NCBI GenBank assembly: GCA_950022655.1
Contig: OX465582.1
Span: 89,867,801-89,931,800, forward strand
DNA from: Alentia gelatinosa
Taxonomy: Eukaryota; Annelida; Polychaeta; Phyllodocida; Polynoidae
Reading direction: 5' to 3'
DNA length: 64,000 bases
The notes beneath the pieces were generated by a model. That model was not told where the DNA came from, did not search any database, and saw only the letters and a list, made by a program, of their open reading frames with translations. Position 1 is the stretch's first letter. Every line of letters begins with the position of its first letter. The position numbers and the translations under genes are program-made. Of the stretch, positions 43,001-55,443 are shown in pieces.

Positions 43001-44891
43001 ATATTGTCAGAATACTGAGCACCACTATCTCGAAATGGTGTTTTGAGCATGGACATCTGCATGAGCTCACTTTGGCTCCTATCATGTCTCTATCGTACCA
43101 CAAAATAAAGTTCCTCAGCTGAAAGTCTGCCTTCCTATAAGTCGTGTCAGTTTGTACCGAATATATCTATTTTCTGTGGCACCCATTGTTTTATTAACAG
43201 TTTTGATACTTTTAAATGTTGGGTGATGTGTAGCAATAGGGGAGTTCCATTCTACTGTTCTGCTTTATAATGTACTGCATTGAGACATGTAGCACTCATA
43301 TAATATATCACATAAACTCTAAAAGGAGTAATGTGATTTTCTATTGCTGAATTGCAATTGTCGCATCAAGGTTATTTCTTATTTTTGTGGAAACACAGAT
43401 TTGGCACTGTTAACCTATTAAAAGGGTTTAGATGCTTGCATATTGTCAAGTTTTCATTCAGGTCTTTGCCTACTGAGTTGACACAATTATACTGTAGCAC
43501 ATGCAATGGCATATAAAATGTATGTATATATATGGATATATGTATATGTAGATATATATATTCCTCTATTAGTGTATAATACAGGGTGCCTCTATTCAAC
43601 AATCTCTTCAGTTTTTCAAGAGGTAATGACACATGGCACGATTCAAAGGCAGAATTCACTAACATCAAATAATTAAGAACTAAATTAAAACTGTAAATGA
43701 GAAAACTTTGCAATAACACCTACAAATATATGCTGCCCGTCCTCCAATGAACCACTGATGTCTATCTGGAGAAACTGAATATAATTTCACAAGTACATGT
43801 AGAAATGTCTGAAATTTCCATTTTGGGCAGCAGAAGTTTGTTTTGAATACATGTAAAAACCATTTAACTGCAGAAATTGTGAAATATGGGTCAATGGTCT
43901 ATGAATCTACCACTATGGGAACCACCTAACATCAGATCATATAAACACACTGAATAATGCGGTACCTCAATATGGTCTATGCTCTGAGGAGTTGATGCAC
44001 AGTGATATCCAAGCCATATGCAATTACATTGGGTAGAGTCACATCCTAGGAGCACACAACTTCTTTCATTCGAAAGCAGTCTATATTGTATTCATTATCC
44101 ACCTTTAGCCGATTGGTGGCATGCCAATTTTGGTTCAATTTATTCATGCACTATTTTTTCTTACACACTATTTATGTGCATTTGTTGTTTTTTGCAGCCT
44201 GGAGCATACAAGATATTTATATGTTTTCTATGGACACTTTGTATCAGGTGGATAATAAATAAATTGTGCCAGAACCTTTTTCAACTCATGGCTGCTGATT
44301 GGCAGGTCTATTATGACATCATCAATGAATATTATGCAACATGCCAGCTTATGTGAACCTGTGTTCCCTGTGTACCCTCATGAACAGACTTGTCCTTGAA
44401 CTAAGGAATAGTTTGCACACAAAAATTGTAACATAGTAAGAAGGAACTGCATCAAGATCCATAACCACTGAAAATATGCCATGAGTTTTGTTTGTGGAGT
44501 AATCCCGAGGCAAAGCTGAGAGATGTAGCATCCCAAAATAAATGGTGTCATTTCAATGTCTATGCATCGAGTGCAGTTCAGATTTTATCTCAACCGTATC
44601 ACTGATTTGGCTAAGGTTTGAGACATCATTCCCCATCCCTATTGAGTATCTTTTTACAATACTCCAAGTGTGTTGATGGGGAGTTTGCAAAGGGAAGCTA
44701 ATGTGAAAAAGATACTAGGGGTGAGTGAGGTAATAGTGTATATAGCACATCAATACTGTGACAGACAGTACATATGGATACATGAAATGACTAGTACCCT
44801 AATAAAAGTCTAAAGAAAAAAGGTCTTGCAGTGAGTTCGCAAAAGAGCATATGTCATTGAAATTGCTGACTGATAGCTCCATTGAGATGAA
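40096..44891. other. Intergenic, no gene recognised
   Basis: Contains a copy of the CAGGTGGCGNCACTGTG repeat (about 40185-40260), a truncated SINE piece (about 40838-40905, - strand), a GC-richer segment at 41040-41450 whose ORFs on both strands show no recognisable motif, and AT-rich DNA with TATATG runs (about 43510-43565). Nothing supports a coding gene or RNA. Confidence 0.45.
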
Positions 44892-47800
44892 TCAAGTCTT
44901 CTTTGATTGCGTCTTTATTCCATTGATTGCCATTGGGGTTGTCCTATCTCTGGCAGAGTTCTTTCTAATGTGTTCAGCACAGACATAACCAAGGTGGAAC
45001 CAGCCATTGAAGCGGCCATCACCTTGGTAAGTTTGTACATTAACATCTATCAAAGAGGACTTGTTATGCTGGGGCTGAAACATGTAATACAACACCTGCT
45101 GATCCGTGCTCATCCAGTTCTCCCTGAGCATCTTCTCTGTGAAAGCCCGGTACTGATTGGTCCACCGCTTCATGACATCATACTTGGCAATGAAGAAGCA
45201 CCCACAAACCCAGACCATGTTATTTCGCACAATCTGCGCAGCTGTCAATGGTTTTTTACTTGGAGTATAGACCTCTGTATAAGCAACCTTCTTTTCATTA
45301 AATTTCGGAGGTAGATGAATCGAAAAGGCAGGTCCTGTCTTAGTTGCCAAATCACGAAACAACCCAATGTCGAGCCAGGCAAAATATTTCGTAGCAAATG
45401 GGTTTTCTTCAACAGCCATGCTCACAAACTCATATTTAGCATGCATGATGCAGGAGTAATCTGGTATGACTGTGTTTGGTTTGTGCTTTGGGTAAAAAGC
45501 CTGTGAATAGATTTCCTCTATTGTAGGCCTCAAGGAGAAAGCCCATGTATTCTGTTTGGAGATCTTGACTATCTTAGTCATGTTTTTTGGAAGATTATTT
45601 CTGAGCACTCTGAACATCTGAACGTCGCGGTCATTGTCAAAAAATGCAATCACAGGGTTGGTGATTCTCTGAAACACCTTGATCCAAGTTCTGTACAGGT
45701 CTGGTGTGAACACATTGTTACTGCCTCCTTTCTCAAAGGAACCAATGTTCAAGTAAGCTGTAACTATGGTTACGTTGTGTTGTAAGGGGGAAGTGGCAAG
45801 ACGCTGCTCCAGTAGTGACTGCTGGCCTCCTTTGGTCTGGTCAAATAAAACCGAAACAGAAAACATATTAGGTAATTCTGAGGCAATGAAGAGTAAATAT
45901 ATATTAGTTTTATGATTTATTTCTGAAGACGTGGCAAAGCGTACAGAACGAGCTACCGCATAAGAGTAAAAAAAATAAATTAGTTTTATGATTTATATAA
46001 CTGAAACTTCTCAATTAAGAAAAAATACACCTGCAAGAATTGGCAAGTGCAGCTTCAGAAGGCAGTTCAATTTGTGTTTCATTATCTGTACTGGGACAAG
46101 TGCATCTGCTAGACTGGTTTTTCTAGAAAACTGTATCGAGAATCATATAAATAGACAATACTCTACAAGTTTGGTTCCGCCTCGATTGTTATCGAGGTGA
46201 AGCCGAGTGAGCCGAATCAGTAGAGTATTGTTCATTTTAAAATTCAAGTTCTGGATTTATCTTACCTCTTTCACAGACATTAGAATAGCATCACAATATC
46301 AGAATCATTATAATTACTTCACAAATCCAGTTACGTACATATAAATCTCTATAGTGATGTCTTGTCTACTTTCTCACATCCTGGCCAGTTCCTTGTGACT
46401 CCAATCGCTCTGCCACAACCATGGTGTAATATTGGCACATTATGTGTGTGATTGTTGCATATATATTTTTAATGTTATTCCTGTGGCTATACTTGTACCC
46501 CGTTAGAGATAATACTATTTGTGAAACACACACCAGAATTTATAACACTAGGGCTTAAGTTAGCAAGTCAGACCACTAAATATAAGTGGTCGCACATAGT
46601 GTCAGATAGTGAATGTCACAGTTCCTTATAATGAGAGGGTATTCTGGTTTAATACAGGTAAAAAAGATGGAGACATCTTCATCCACACTATTAACCAATT
46701 TTCTGTATGCTCTACAATTCGGTCCAATACTGAAACTCATAAACAAGATTATTAGGATGATTTCATATGCAGGCAAACAATGGTTCATAAATGTTTTCAC
46801 CTTTTTTTTTTTTTTAAATCTTTTTATCAAACATGTGTGCTCTCCTTCTAACACATATGAGTTTGGTATGAATAGAAAAAAAAGTTGTAATAATATTCTC
46901 AACATATGGTGGGTGTGTCTTTTATTATGAAAATAGTTTGTGAGTGTCAAGCTCTTGGTGTGTAAATGACTCTCTTAGAGGATTGGTTGGAAAGCAGATG
47001 TAACATTTGACAGACTATCTTGATAGAAATTGATAATCTAGGGTAAAGGTAATGTCGTATACCAACAGGAAGCTCCACTCTAGAAACTTCTGCCATATTG
47101 AATGAGGTTGTCATTCCAGAATCTAAATGCTAGAACTAGACCAAATGAAATCGTAGCTCAGAAGAGCTTATCAAGTCCTTTAAATCTGATAAAGATAGAG
47201 ACGTAGGAGGGGCGTAGTGCTCATGTACACCACAGACTACATTAAAGGTATATCCTACAATTCACTCACGCGCCACCTGATGATACGTAAATATTTTCAA
47301 TTATCAGTCAAACTTAGTTCTTTTTTATTCATTCTAGTTCTAAATGAGTAAATTTCGTGTTTTGTCTAGTTTATCCAATTTTAATATGTAAAATAGGCTA
47401 ATTTAAAATTTACTTTATTTATATAAGAAATATACTGAAAAATATGGGTTTCTTCAATTATTTAAAAAACAAGGACTTTTTTTTACATTAATACATAGTA
47501 CAGTAGAACCCCGCCTAACAGACAACCCGCATAAGCGGACACCCCTGGTTAACGGACGCCTTTGCTCGGAACGGTTCCCTCTATTAGATGTTTATTTCAA
47601 TCCCGCGTAAGCGGGCACTTTGGCCCGGAACGAAGGGTGCCCGCTTATGCGGGGTTCTACTGTACTGTAAGGTTTGACGAAAATGACATGGGTTTTACTA
47701 TGCGAAAAGTAACTTCTTAGAAGTTCTGTATATTCCTTTATAGTATTATCATAATATTGATCACTAAATCCAAAACTAGCACGGTGACCCCCGATTTTCT

Positions 47801-50800
47801 TTTTGATTATCTATGTGTTATCAATGCTTAGAGGTCATTATATTCAATTTCAGGAAAATAACATGGGTTTTAATTTTCCAGCCAAATTGTCCTATATGCC
47901 TTTAAATCTGATAAAGATAAATCATAGATAAAGCCAGCAGACGAAGGAGGAGTGTAGTCATCCTGGACACCACAGACTACATTAAGGAGGTCAACAGACA
48001 ACTGTATCACATTTTGTTCCCAATTCAAATCTTTATCGAGATGTACTATTAAGTACCTACATGATGTACAAATCGACACAGGACTCTTTATCCATGTTAG
48101 GAAACAATATAGCTGGATTAGATTTTGAAACGAAGATTAAAAACTTGTGATTGTTGTCCTCTTTGTCATATTGCAATACCTTCCTTGGTGACCTGAACAT
48201 ACATACCTTTGTTTATTTGGGTAAACGTGGCGTTGATCTTATCATGAAACATCACAAAATTTCATATGATTGTTTATATGACATGAGTTGTCTTTGCGGA
48301 ATGAAATCACGAAGCGGAGCTGAGTGATATCTGTAGCGGAAGACAATGAAAGACTCTCTCCCCGTGTTTCTAAACTTTTCACCAAACTTAGGCCATGATG
48401 GTCAACCCACCTCGTGTAACTTTGATATTTACTTTAAATCCATGTAAACAACAAATATATGGTTGTTATAACTAATAAACATGCTTTGCTACTGATCAAA
48501 TAAAACCAGGTATTAAATTCATAAAATCTAATTTGACTCTCATGAACAACAGTTTATAGAAAAGGATGAATAAACAAAACTTGCACTGACAAGCAGATTT
48601 TACATCATATACCATGGTCAACCTTCTTAAACTAGACACTGTCCAAAACCTTGTTAGCCCCCAAGATGCCTGATGAGTCCGATTCGGATGATTTGTTTGT
48701 TTGTTTGGTTTGATTTAACGTCCAGTCAACCATTATAGGTCCTTACCAGCCTTTCCCAAGGTTCTTTTACACCACGAGGGTGGTGATACAATGTATGTGA
48801 TGAATTCAGGTAGAAATCTCACCGCCACACATTTACCAAGGTGAGAGTTCTTTTACTTCCCACACCACATAGACATGGTATGAGAACGATTCGGATGAAA
48901 CTTTGAGTTTAGGTTTAGGCCCCTAGAAAATACTATTTTTTACAACCTGTTACACAAACCATATCTAAAAATTAGAGATGGTAGAGTTTTTACACTCTCC
49001 CACCAAACTCAACATCCGTTTGGAGGATGTGGAGACTTCCCCAACAGTTGATTCTTTTCACAATGGTTGCTACGTTTGTGACATGGCAACAGGTGAAAAA
49101 AAGACGTCCAATAAGTTCTGATAGACTTTGGTTTGATGGTGAACATTATCGAGTCAGAGCTGTTATCTTATCGCAATCATCTACTTATGTATAACCTCTA
49201 TCTATAATTCGAAAGTATAAACTGTTAATGCTATTGTTTGTGTGAAATGCCAATATTTTATGTAGTTCAGTCTTGAGTGGAACTAAGTGTGGTTGCGAAC
49301 TTCTTTCGGCATCTACTGAAATGAGATTGAATTGTAAAGCACTCTTTCCATTTGGGAAATGCAAAATTGTTGACACCATGTTACCTAGACAGCCTGGCCA
49401 GGCAATTAAAACCAGCTGACTTAACTGATTGACGAAATCCCATGATGTAATTTAAAAGAGTCAATAAAGAAATGATTACAAAAAAAACAACAACGTTATC
49501 TTTTGTTATCTACCGCATATAGGGTGAGGCAAGTTTCACAATCTATAAGTGTTTGTGATACAGAATTTTATTGTGACCTACTTAAGGCTACCCGTGAGTT
49601 GTCTGAACCAAAATGTGTCCTATCAATAAAATTGAGAAAGGTGGTAGACTACAACAGACATGTAGCGTACCATATCCTGTATAAAAAGCAAAAAGTCTAT
49701 GAGGTGAATTCAGGTAGAAATTTCACCCCGACACATTTCCCAAGGTGATTGTTTGTTTATTGGTTTGATTTAACGTCCAGTTAACCATTGCAGGTTCTCA
49801 CCAGACTTTCTCAAGGTTCTTTTACACCACAAGGGTGGTGATCGAATCTATGAAATGAATTTAGGAAGAAACCTCACCCCTACATATTTACCGAGGTGGG
49901 AGTTCTTTTACTTCCCACACCACATAGACATGGTATGAGAAGGATTGGCCTTTGATATAGCAGAAATCTACCACTGCTGAGGGTGAAGGAGAAAAGTGGC
50001 TGAACAAAACTCATTGTCATTCTGAGTGTCAGAATTAAGATCTGAAGCCCCTGGAGAGGGTGTGTATGTGACTTGTGGTTCCGAATCTACACTGAATTCT
50101 TGTCAGGTGTCGGAGGGACTCCGTTTAGGGGGGAAATGTTGATTAATTCTAAGATTAATCCATTCCACCGTTTTTTGTTTTATTTTATGCACTTAGTTGA
50201 TAGTGTAAGAGTGCGCAAGATTTGATTTATGCATCGTTGTGTCCATTGTGGTGTGAGAGAATAAAAAGAGAACATTAAAGGTACCTTATCGAGCTGCCTG
50301 CTGTCAATAGTCACATACATTACATTCAATTAGGAATATCAGTTGGAGTCAGATAGAAATAGATGCCATGTGGAATTTTCTGCCTCAGAGAAATTGATAA
50401 AATGTGGAAGAGATGTTGGTGTCAGTAACAACTGATGGCTGAGGGTCTGTGGGGAGGTTGAGACCACTTTCTTTTTTCCAGAATATCTTAACTGGGTCAT
50501 TATTTTGTATATAAAATATTTTGCACCATTTCATTTCCATTACAATGATATGGGATTAATCGTCGGCATTTACAACCATGCTGTTTTCATTCGGATACCA
50601 TAAAGCATGCTGCTTACATATAGTTTGGTGGGTTTGTTATAGCTATGCATTTTTTGTAATTCGTTACATATTAATTACTTTACAAATTTGTAGCTTTATA
50701 CAATAGTGATATTAGGGCTATGGTAATAAAACATTCATGAAAAGGGATGATAAATGGTGTTCGGTGTTTTACCCTCGTTATTTTCAAAATTGTTTCAAAC

Positions 50801-51547
50801 ATGATGTGTTTTGTTAAACTCTTTTAAGCTTGGGGCTTAATTAGCATGACTGAGGCTTAATTATATTCGTTTTACACAAGGAAAACGTGATATGAAAACG
50901 AATTTTTTATAAGTTTTTTTCGGCTGTGTTAAGAAGTGTATACATGTGCCTCGTATTGTTAATTCGAATTCTATATAAGGAAATTGAAAAAGGGAATTTC
51001 CATGTAGAAATGAAAAGCTGTCATAACTACGTTTTATATTTGCAAAGTACACCATGATACCTAACCACAGGATGTCAAAGAACTGTTTAGGTGATATCAT
51101 CTCTATCGATACAAACTTTTTGTGAACTATCTAAAAAAAAAATTTGTAATTTTATGACGGCGGCAAGTGTTACCGAACCGCAAACATTTTATTCCTCTTA
51201 TTTTACTATTTAAAGGTTAGTATCTAACATCTGCCTAACTACCCTGTCTCTTACTAAGCGTGATTGCCACACATTCTTTTGTTTATCATAACTTCATAAC
51301 CATAAAGCATAGAAACCGTTGCTTTAAAAATACGTTTACAGAGATAGTAGGGCAGAACAGATCAACCTTGGCGAAATATTCCTGGGTTTACCTTTAGAAA
51401 TCGCGACGTGACCATGCGTGTCCGACCACGTCGCTTTTCGGGCGTGACGAAGGTGATAAGGTACACAAAGAGGAGCGTGGTACAGCACACCACCACAGCC
51501 AGTACAAGCAGCCGCTTGCGGAATGTCAACGCCACATCCCCCGGCAT
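44892..51547 (-). CDS. HtrL/YibB-family protein, two exons, type II membrane topology
   Basis: Exon 1 51547-51392 (52 codons) and exon 2 45836-44892 (314 codons plus stop) are joined in phase 0 (AAG|GTAAAC donor; pyrimidine-rich tract then CAG|ACC acceptor), giving 366 residues. Residues 1-12 are cytosolic and basic (TFRKR) and 13-34 form one membrane helix, so the rest would face the Golgi/ER lumen. The exon-2 domain has NVTIVTAYLNIGSFEKGG, NPVIAFFDNDRD, TWAFSLRP, IMHAKYEFV, YFAWLDIGLFRD, WVCGCFFIAK and WMSTDQQVLYYM, which I recognise as the HtrL_YibB family, probably glycosyltransferase-like (AWLDIG resembling a DxD-type metal site). The biochemical role in animals is not established. The 5.5-kb intron holds SINEs and MITEs. 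Confidence 0.75.
46156..46230. repeat. Short hairpin element in the HtrL intron
   Basis: CAATACTCTAC pairs with GTAGAGTATTG, and inner CCTCGAT with ATCGAGG around TGTT. GAAGCCGAG words recall the apex of the larger hairpins. Confidence 0.6.
47501..47662. mobile_element. Short pogo-like MITE, 162 bp
   Basis: Begins CAGTAGAACCCCGC and ends GCGGGGTTCTACTG, flanked by TA. Contains CGCATAAGCGGACACCCC and CGCTTATGCGGG. It shares the end type and CGGAACG words with the larger element at 29632-30517. Confidence 0.8.
48697..48893 (-). mobile_element. 5'-truncated SINE copy
   Basis: Reading on the - strand, it matches the body and tail of the SINE at 32733-33057: CATACCATGTCTATGTGGTGTGGGA through TTAACTGGACGTTAAATCAAACC-type tail. 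The tRNA head is missing. Confidence 0.75.
49748..50015 (-). mobile_element. 5'-truncated SINE copy, longer
   Basis: - strand copy including GAGAATGA..., ACCACTGCTGAGGGTG, the body and the TTAAATCAAACCAATAAACAAAC tail. A short further fragment of the body lies at 49700-49747 directly beside it. Confidence 0.75.
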
Positions 51548-51601
51548 CTGTGAAAAAAATACAATATTATTAAAATTAGACGTGCCTCATACCTTTATGT
51601 A

Positions 51602-51675
51602 GACGTTAGGGCCCACCAACCGAAAGTCAGGACGTTAGGGCCCACTCATGGGGACGTTAGGGCCCACCTTTCATA
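51602..51675. repeat. Three spaced copies of GACGTTAGGGCCCAC
   Basis: Copies at about 51602, 51631 and 51653, just upstream of the HtrL-family start codon (51547, - strand). Spacing is 29 and 22 bp. Could be promoter-proximal sites or a chance tandem repeat. Confidence 0.5.
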
Positions 51676-52191
51676 ACATGTAAAGGACTAGTTCCACCAA
51701 CACGGTGGATTTGCAGTGGTATATATTGGTATATTTTGTAATATCTTAAAGTGGCGTGATATGTTGTACCTCCTATGTCTCCATAGTGTGCCGTTGGCAA
51801 ATTCTATGTGTTAGTTTTCAGCTCCTCTTATTTAGAAAATATAAGATTTAAATTTAAGAACTACAACTATGTAAGGTCAGAAGGTACAGTAGGATGTCAC
51901 GGGGGGTGCACATGGTCATGGAGGAGTGCACAGGGTGACTTGTGAGTAACATCCCACCTGCCATTAAGGTTGGGCATCTATGACTTTATGACCCATGACC
52001 ACTCAGCCCTAAACTCAGACGGGTAGGTGTGGGTATGACGGAATTGTCCTAGTTCCGGTGCATGGCTGAGGGTGGTTGTACCTGATATATTTTTGTGGTA
52101 CTTTTAAATTCATATCCCTAAATAATCTATATTATTGCTAGCTGTAGTATTATTGTCATATTATATTTTTCCATTAGCCTAATGGGCACTC

Positions 52192-52254
52192 CTGGAGTTT
52201 TGGCTCCGGACTTCACTTGGCTTCGCCTCGTGAAATCACTATGCCAAACTCCAG
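52192..52254. repeat. Compact hairpin element
   Basis: CTGGAGTTTTGGC...CTTCAC pairs with GTGAAATCACTATGCCAAACTCCAG around TTGGCTTCGCCTC. Same element as near 15958-16022. The following stretch (CATACGGTGGCCAAGATTAAAACTCATCCAG) is also shared. Confidence 0.7.
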
Positions 52255-53494
52255 TTGTGGCATACGGTGGCCAAGATTAAAACTCATCCAGTTTTACGAT
52301 AACACTACATCCCTAGCAGCGGGCTGTATTTCATAGACATTCGCACACAGGTATATATTAATAGAATTGTTCTCTCTTTTGCAGTTGTCTTAGCGGATTC
52401 ACTTCGGCTACCTATGAGTCCTGTTTTTCTAGCCTGAATCTTCAGTAATCATTAGAACTGGATGTCTGGATGTATGTGCGTAACACCTTTATTATTTCCA
52501 GAGAAAGTGCAGCGATAGCATCTTATTCTATTGTATCCCAACTCAAACTTGGTGTGTCATACGTGCATATCACCTCAATGATACTTTAGACTTGCCTTAG
52601 ATAAAACAAGAACACCCAAACTGGATACACAACAGTACATGTACTGGCATGCCTAGCTATCAACTTGATAAGCAAGTATCATATATCATTATATATATAT
52701 GCCTATCTAAATCAAACCTGAAGTTTAGACAGCCCAAACTCGTTAATACAAAGTCCGAGTTTCCTGTACCAGTAGAAGTCTAATCTCTCTCTAAAAACAA
52801 AATAAAAAAAAGCACTCCTGCAATCACACCAACCGATCACACTCTACAACCTCGCAACCATATTGGGGACTGAAAACTAGTTATTTTTGACTTGCTATAC
52901 AAAAGTTCTCATAACTTTGGCTGTGCCCGGTAAAAAAGATACAGACTTACAAAGGGTACTATATTAAACCAGAGATTATGGGCTTTATTGTCATATATAT
53001 TTTGGATTTATTGAGGTGATTTATCTGTTTTTATTTTTGACATATATTCTCTGAAATCATGCTAAAAGTTAGGCAAAATGTTTGACTTCTAGAATATGAG
53101 TGACGATTCCATAGAATTCCATACGGAAGTAAAATCAAAGCCCAGGTTATTCAAGTAGAGATTTCTTTGAGGATCATTATGATACCTTAACTTTTATTGT
53201 TCTCATGGTAGAAGTCAAAATGGACTGTTTTGTTATCAAAATAGAAAAGTAGCAAAAAGCTCCTTTTTGTGATATGTGCCATATGTTAAAGCATTGTCAT
53301 GGTAGGCTGAAAATGAAGAAGTAAGGCTTGGTTGGAAATGATGTAATATTTTTACATTATAATTTCAGACAATGTTTTTCCTTTAGTTAGCGTTTACAAA
53401 TAAATGCTTGCTTAAACTAATTAGATATGCAGCACATGTCAATCTATAAGAATTTTAGGGAAACACTATTTGAATCCGGATCCCACCATGGTCC

Positions 53495-53700
53495 CTAATA
53501 TTTTATTATCCATCGTATACAAAGTCCCCATTGAAAATGTATGGGGACTCAGTAAACCACGACCCATTGTATAAAACCTGTCAGATACCATAACTGTGGT
53601 TTATGGATTCAAACCTGTGGTATACGGCCTCAAAACCATGGTATACGGGAAAAATAGTCCCTTTTGCTATAGAGCAAAGAAATAGTTCCTTATGTTATAC
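53495..53700. repeat. Inverted copy of the repeat at 16440-16660
   Basis: Words such as CATCGTATACAAAGTCCCCATTGAAAATG and CTGTCAGATACCATAACTGTG are the inverse of those at 16500-16655. Followed by the hairpin at 53769-53884. Confidence 0.55.
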
Positions 53701-53768
53701 CCGTTAATATAACAATTACTGGGTTTAATTTATTCGAAAAGATGGATAATAAATGCAAGAAATGATGA

Positions 53769-53884
53769 TTTTGTGGACAGGCAGCTCTGTAAACCACTCG
53801 CGGTTGACCTCGTAATACACTCGCTAGCGCTCGTGTATTACTACGCGTCAACCTCTCGTGGCTTATGGTCGCCTGTCCACAAAA
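53769..53884. repeat. Long hairpin element
   Basis: TTTTGTGGACAGGC pairs with GCCTGTCCACAAAA; inner CCACTCGCGGTTGAC with GTCAACCTCTCGTGG, and TAATACACTCG with CGTGTATTA, around a CTAGCG apex. Confidence 0.75.
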
Positions 53885-53935
53885 CCATCGATTACCGGTA
53901 CTGTCTATTGGAAACATCCTTACTGTGGATGAAAC

Positions 53936-54028
53936 GGTTCCTGTTCGAGGTCAGTCGTTGATTCCATACTGCCTGACGTCATAGGCGAAAGGCAGTATAA
54001 AATCGACGACTGACCTCTAACAGGAACC
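53936..54028. repeat. Palindromic element with TGACGTCA at the apex
   Basis: Arms GGTTCCTGTTCGAGGTCAGTCG...ACTGCCT and AGGCAGTAT...CGACTGACCTCTAACAGGAACC are inverted copies of about 40 bp. TGACGTCA (53974-53981) sits at the centre. Confidence 0.8.
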
Positions 54029-54552
54029 TAGTCCGTTCACGCACCGCGCCGCCTTCGGATTACGGTACGTGAAGGTCTAACAGAGTGTGACTCTGACTGG
54101 CCAGCCACCTTTAGTGAGAGGAATTTTGTGGTTGGCTGTACTATTTATAGTATCAGTTTGACAAGGGGGAATACCGACAGGCACTTAGTCTGCTTAAGGT
54201 CTAACAGAGCACAGCTCCGATTTGCCAGTTCCTTAGGCACTGATTGGAGAAAGGAATTTCTTGGTTGGCTCTTCTAATTTTAGTGCAAACCCAAGCCTGA
54301 GAATACCATGATTCTGGCACTATTCTAGGAATCATTATAACTCTCCAACCTGATTTGGTCCATGCCCAGTAAAAGCTACTCTAGGATCTCTGCTTGAAGA
54401 GTAACATACTGGTTACTGGCAAATCAATCAGGGCACCCTAGTACCAGCGGAGCTAGGAATTTCTACCTCAAAATGGCAGGGCATAACAGTCTCAGTTTGA
54501 GCCTGTGTGCCCTGGCCCTGGCGACAACAGACTGTACTAGAGTCTAACAGGA
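54029..54552. repeat. 0.5-kb dispersed repeat, copy 1
   Basis: Starts AGTCCGTTCACGCACCGCGCCGCC and ends GACTGTACTAGAGTCTA. The same order of sequence recurs at 55444-55947 with small deletions. No ORF. Contains TTCACTGAGG-free, CpG-rich start and a GGCACTGATTGGAGAAAGGAATTTC block. Confidence 0.8.
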
Positions 54553-54752
54553 ACCGTTTTGTCCACAGTCAGGACGTTTGCTTATTATTTATATGCCTTA
54601 AATCGACAATTTAATGACTTTATTATATTAAGTCACACTCACATTGGGCACGAACATTATCATTACTGCACCCCTAGCAGCGGGCAGTATTTCATAGACA
54701 TTTGCACACAGGTATATAAATAATATGCCTTCCTGACCTATAGATCTAGATC

Positions 54753-54803
54753 AGGAGCTGTTTCAAAACGTGGGTTAAGTCTATGGTTTTGAAACAGCTC
54801 CCA
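54753..54803. mobile_element. Minimal foldback element (about 50 bp)
   Basis: AGGAGCTGTTTCAAAACG and GGTTTTGAAACAGCTCCC are inverted copies separated by about 12 bases. Ends as in the element at 23986-24223. Confidence 0.7.
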
Positions 54804-55443
54804 GTAGATGTGTTTGCTGTAGTCAGGCTGTAGCCTACAGGGGCCCGTCTTACTAAAGGGTAGTTTAACGTCCAATTTGTTCAATTAGACTTATTTGTCC
54901 GAGCGACGGCCTAGGAACTCCCCGTTAGGTGGTAATAAACAGAAACAACTGACTTTCACTGCCCTACCAAATGGAATACGCGATGAGTATACTTTTATCA
55001 AACCCTTTACAAAAAAATCTTGGCCCTTTCGATTAGTCAAGAGATATATAGGTTTATTGCACAGTGCACTAATTATCGCCCACCTTCCGCTGTTTTGACG
55101 GCCATTCACAGAATTGTCCTTATTCAAAGAGAATAAAACTGGGAAATCTTACCTTGATTCCTTTGATATATTATAGGTGCAGTTAGGCTTCAGGACTTCA
55201 AGGAGTAAGTGCAAAATATTTAGTTGAGGTAGGACTGTGCCACACAGACCGACACACCCACTTTCCATGTGTAGCGGCAGCACTCTCTACCAAGGTCTGC
55301 TCGGAGAGTGAGGAAAAGCATCCCCGAAGCACACACTGCACCGCTAGAGCAACCGACGGAAACCAGAGCGGCGCAGTGTGCCCAGAAGCTGACTTAGCCT
55401 GTAGTGCGGCCACCATTCACCAGACGGCGTTCACGGCTCAAGG
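54804..55443. other. Unassigned stretch between repeats
   Basis: No gene recognised. A region at 55240-55420 is CpG-richer (CTCTACCAAGGTCTGC..., CCGACGGAAACC). ORFs on both strands are short and without motifs. Confidence 0.35.

Noticed and set aside
43372..43719. - strand ORF of 115 residues
   Set aside because: AT-rich intergenic DNA with TATATG runs; no domain and no splice or promoter support.
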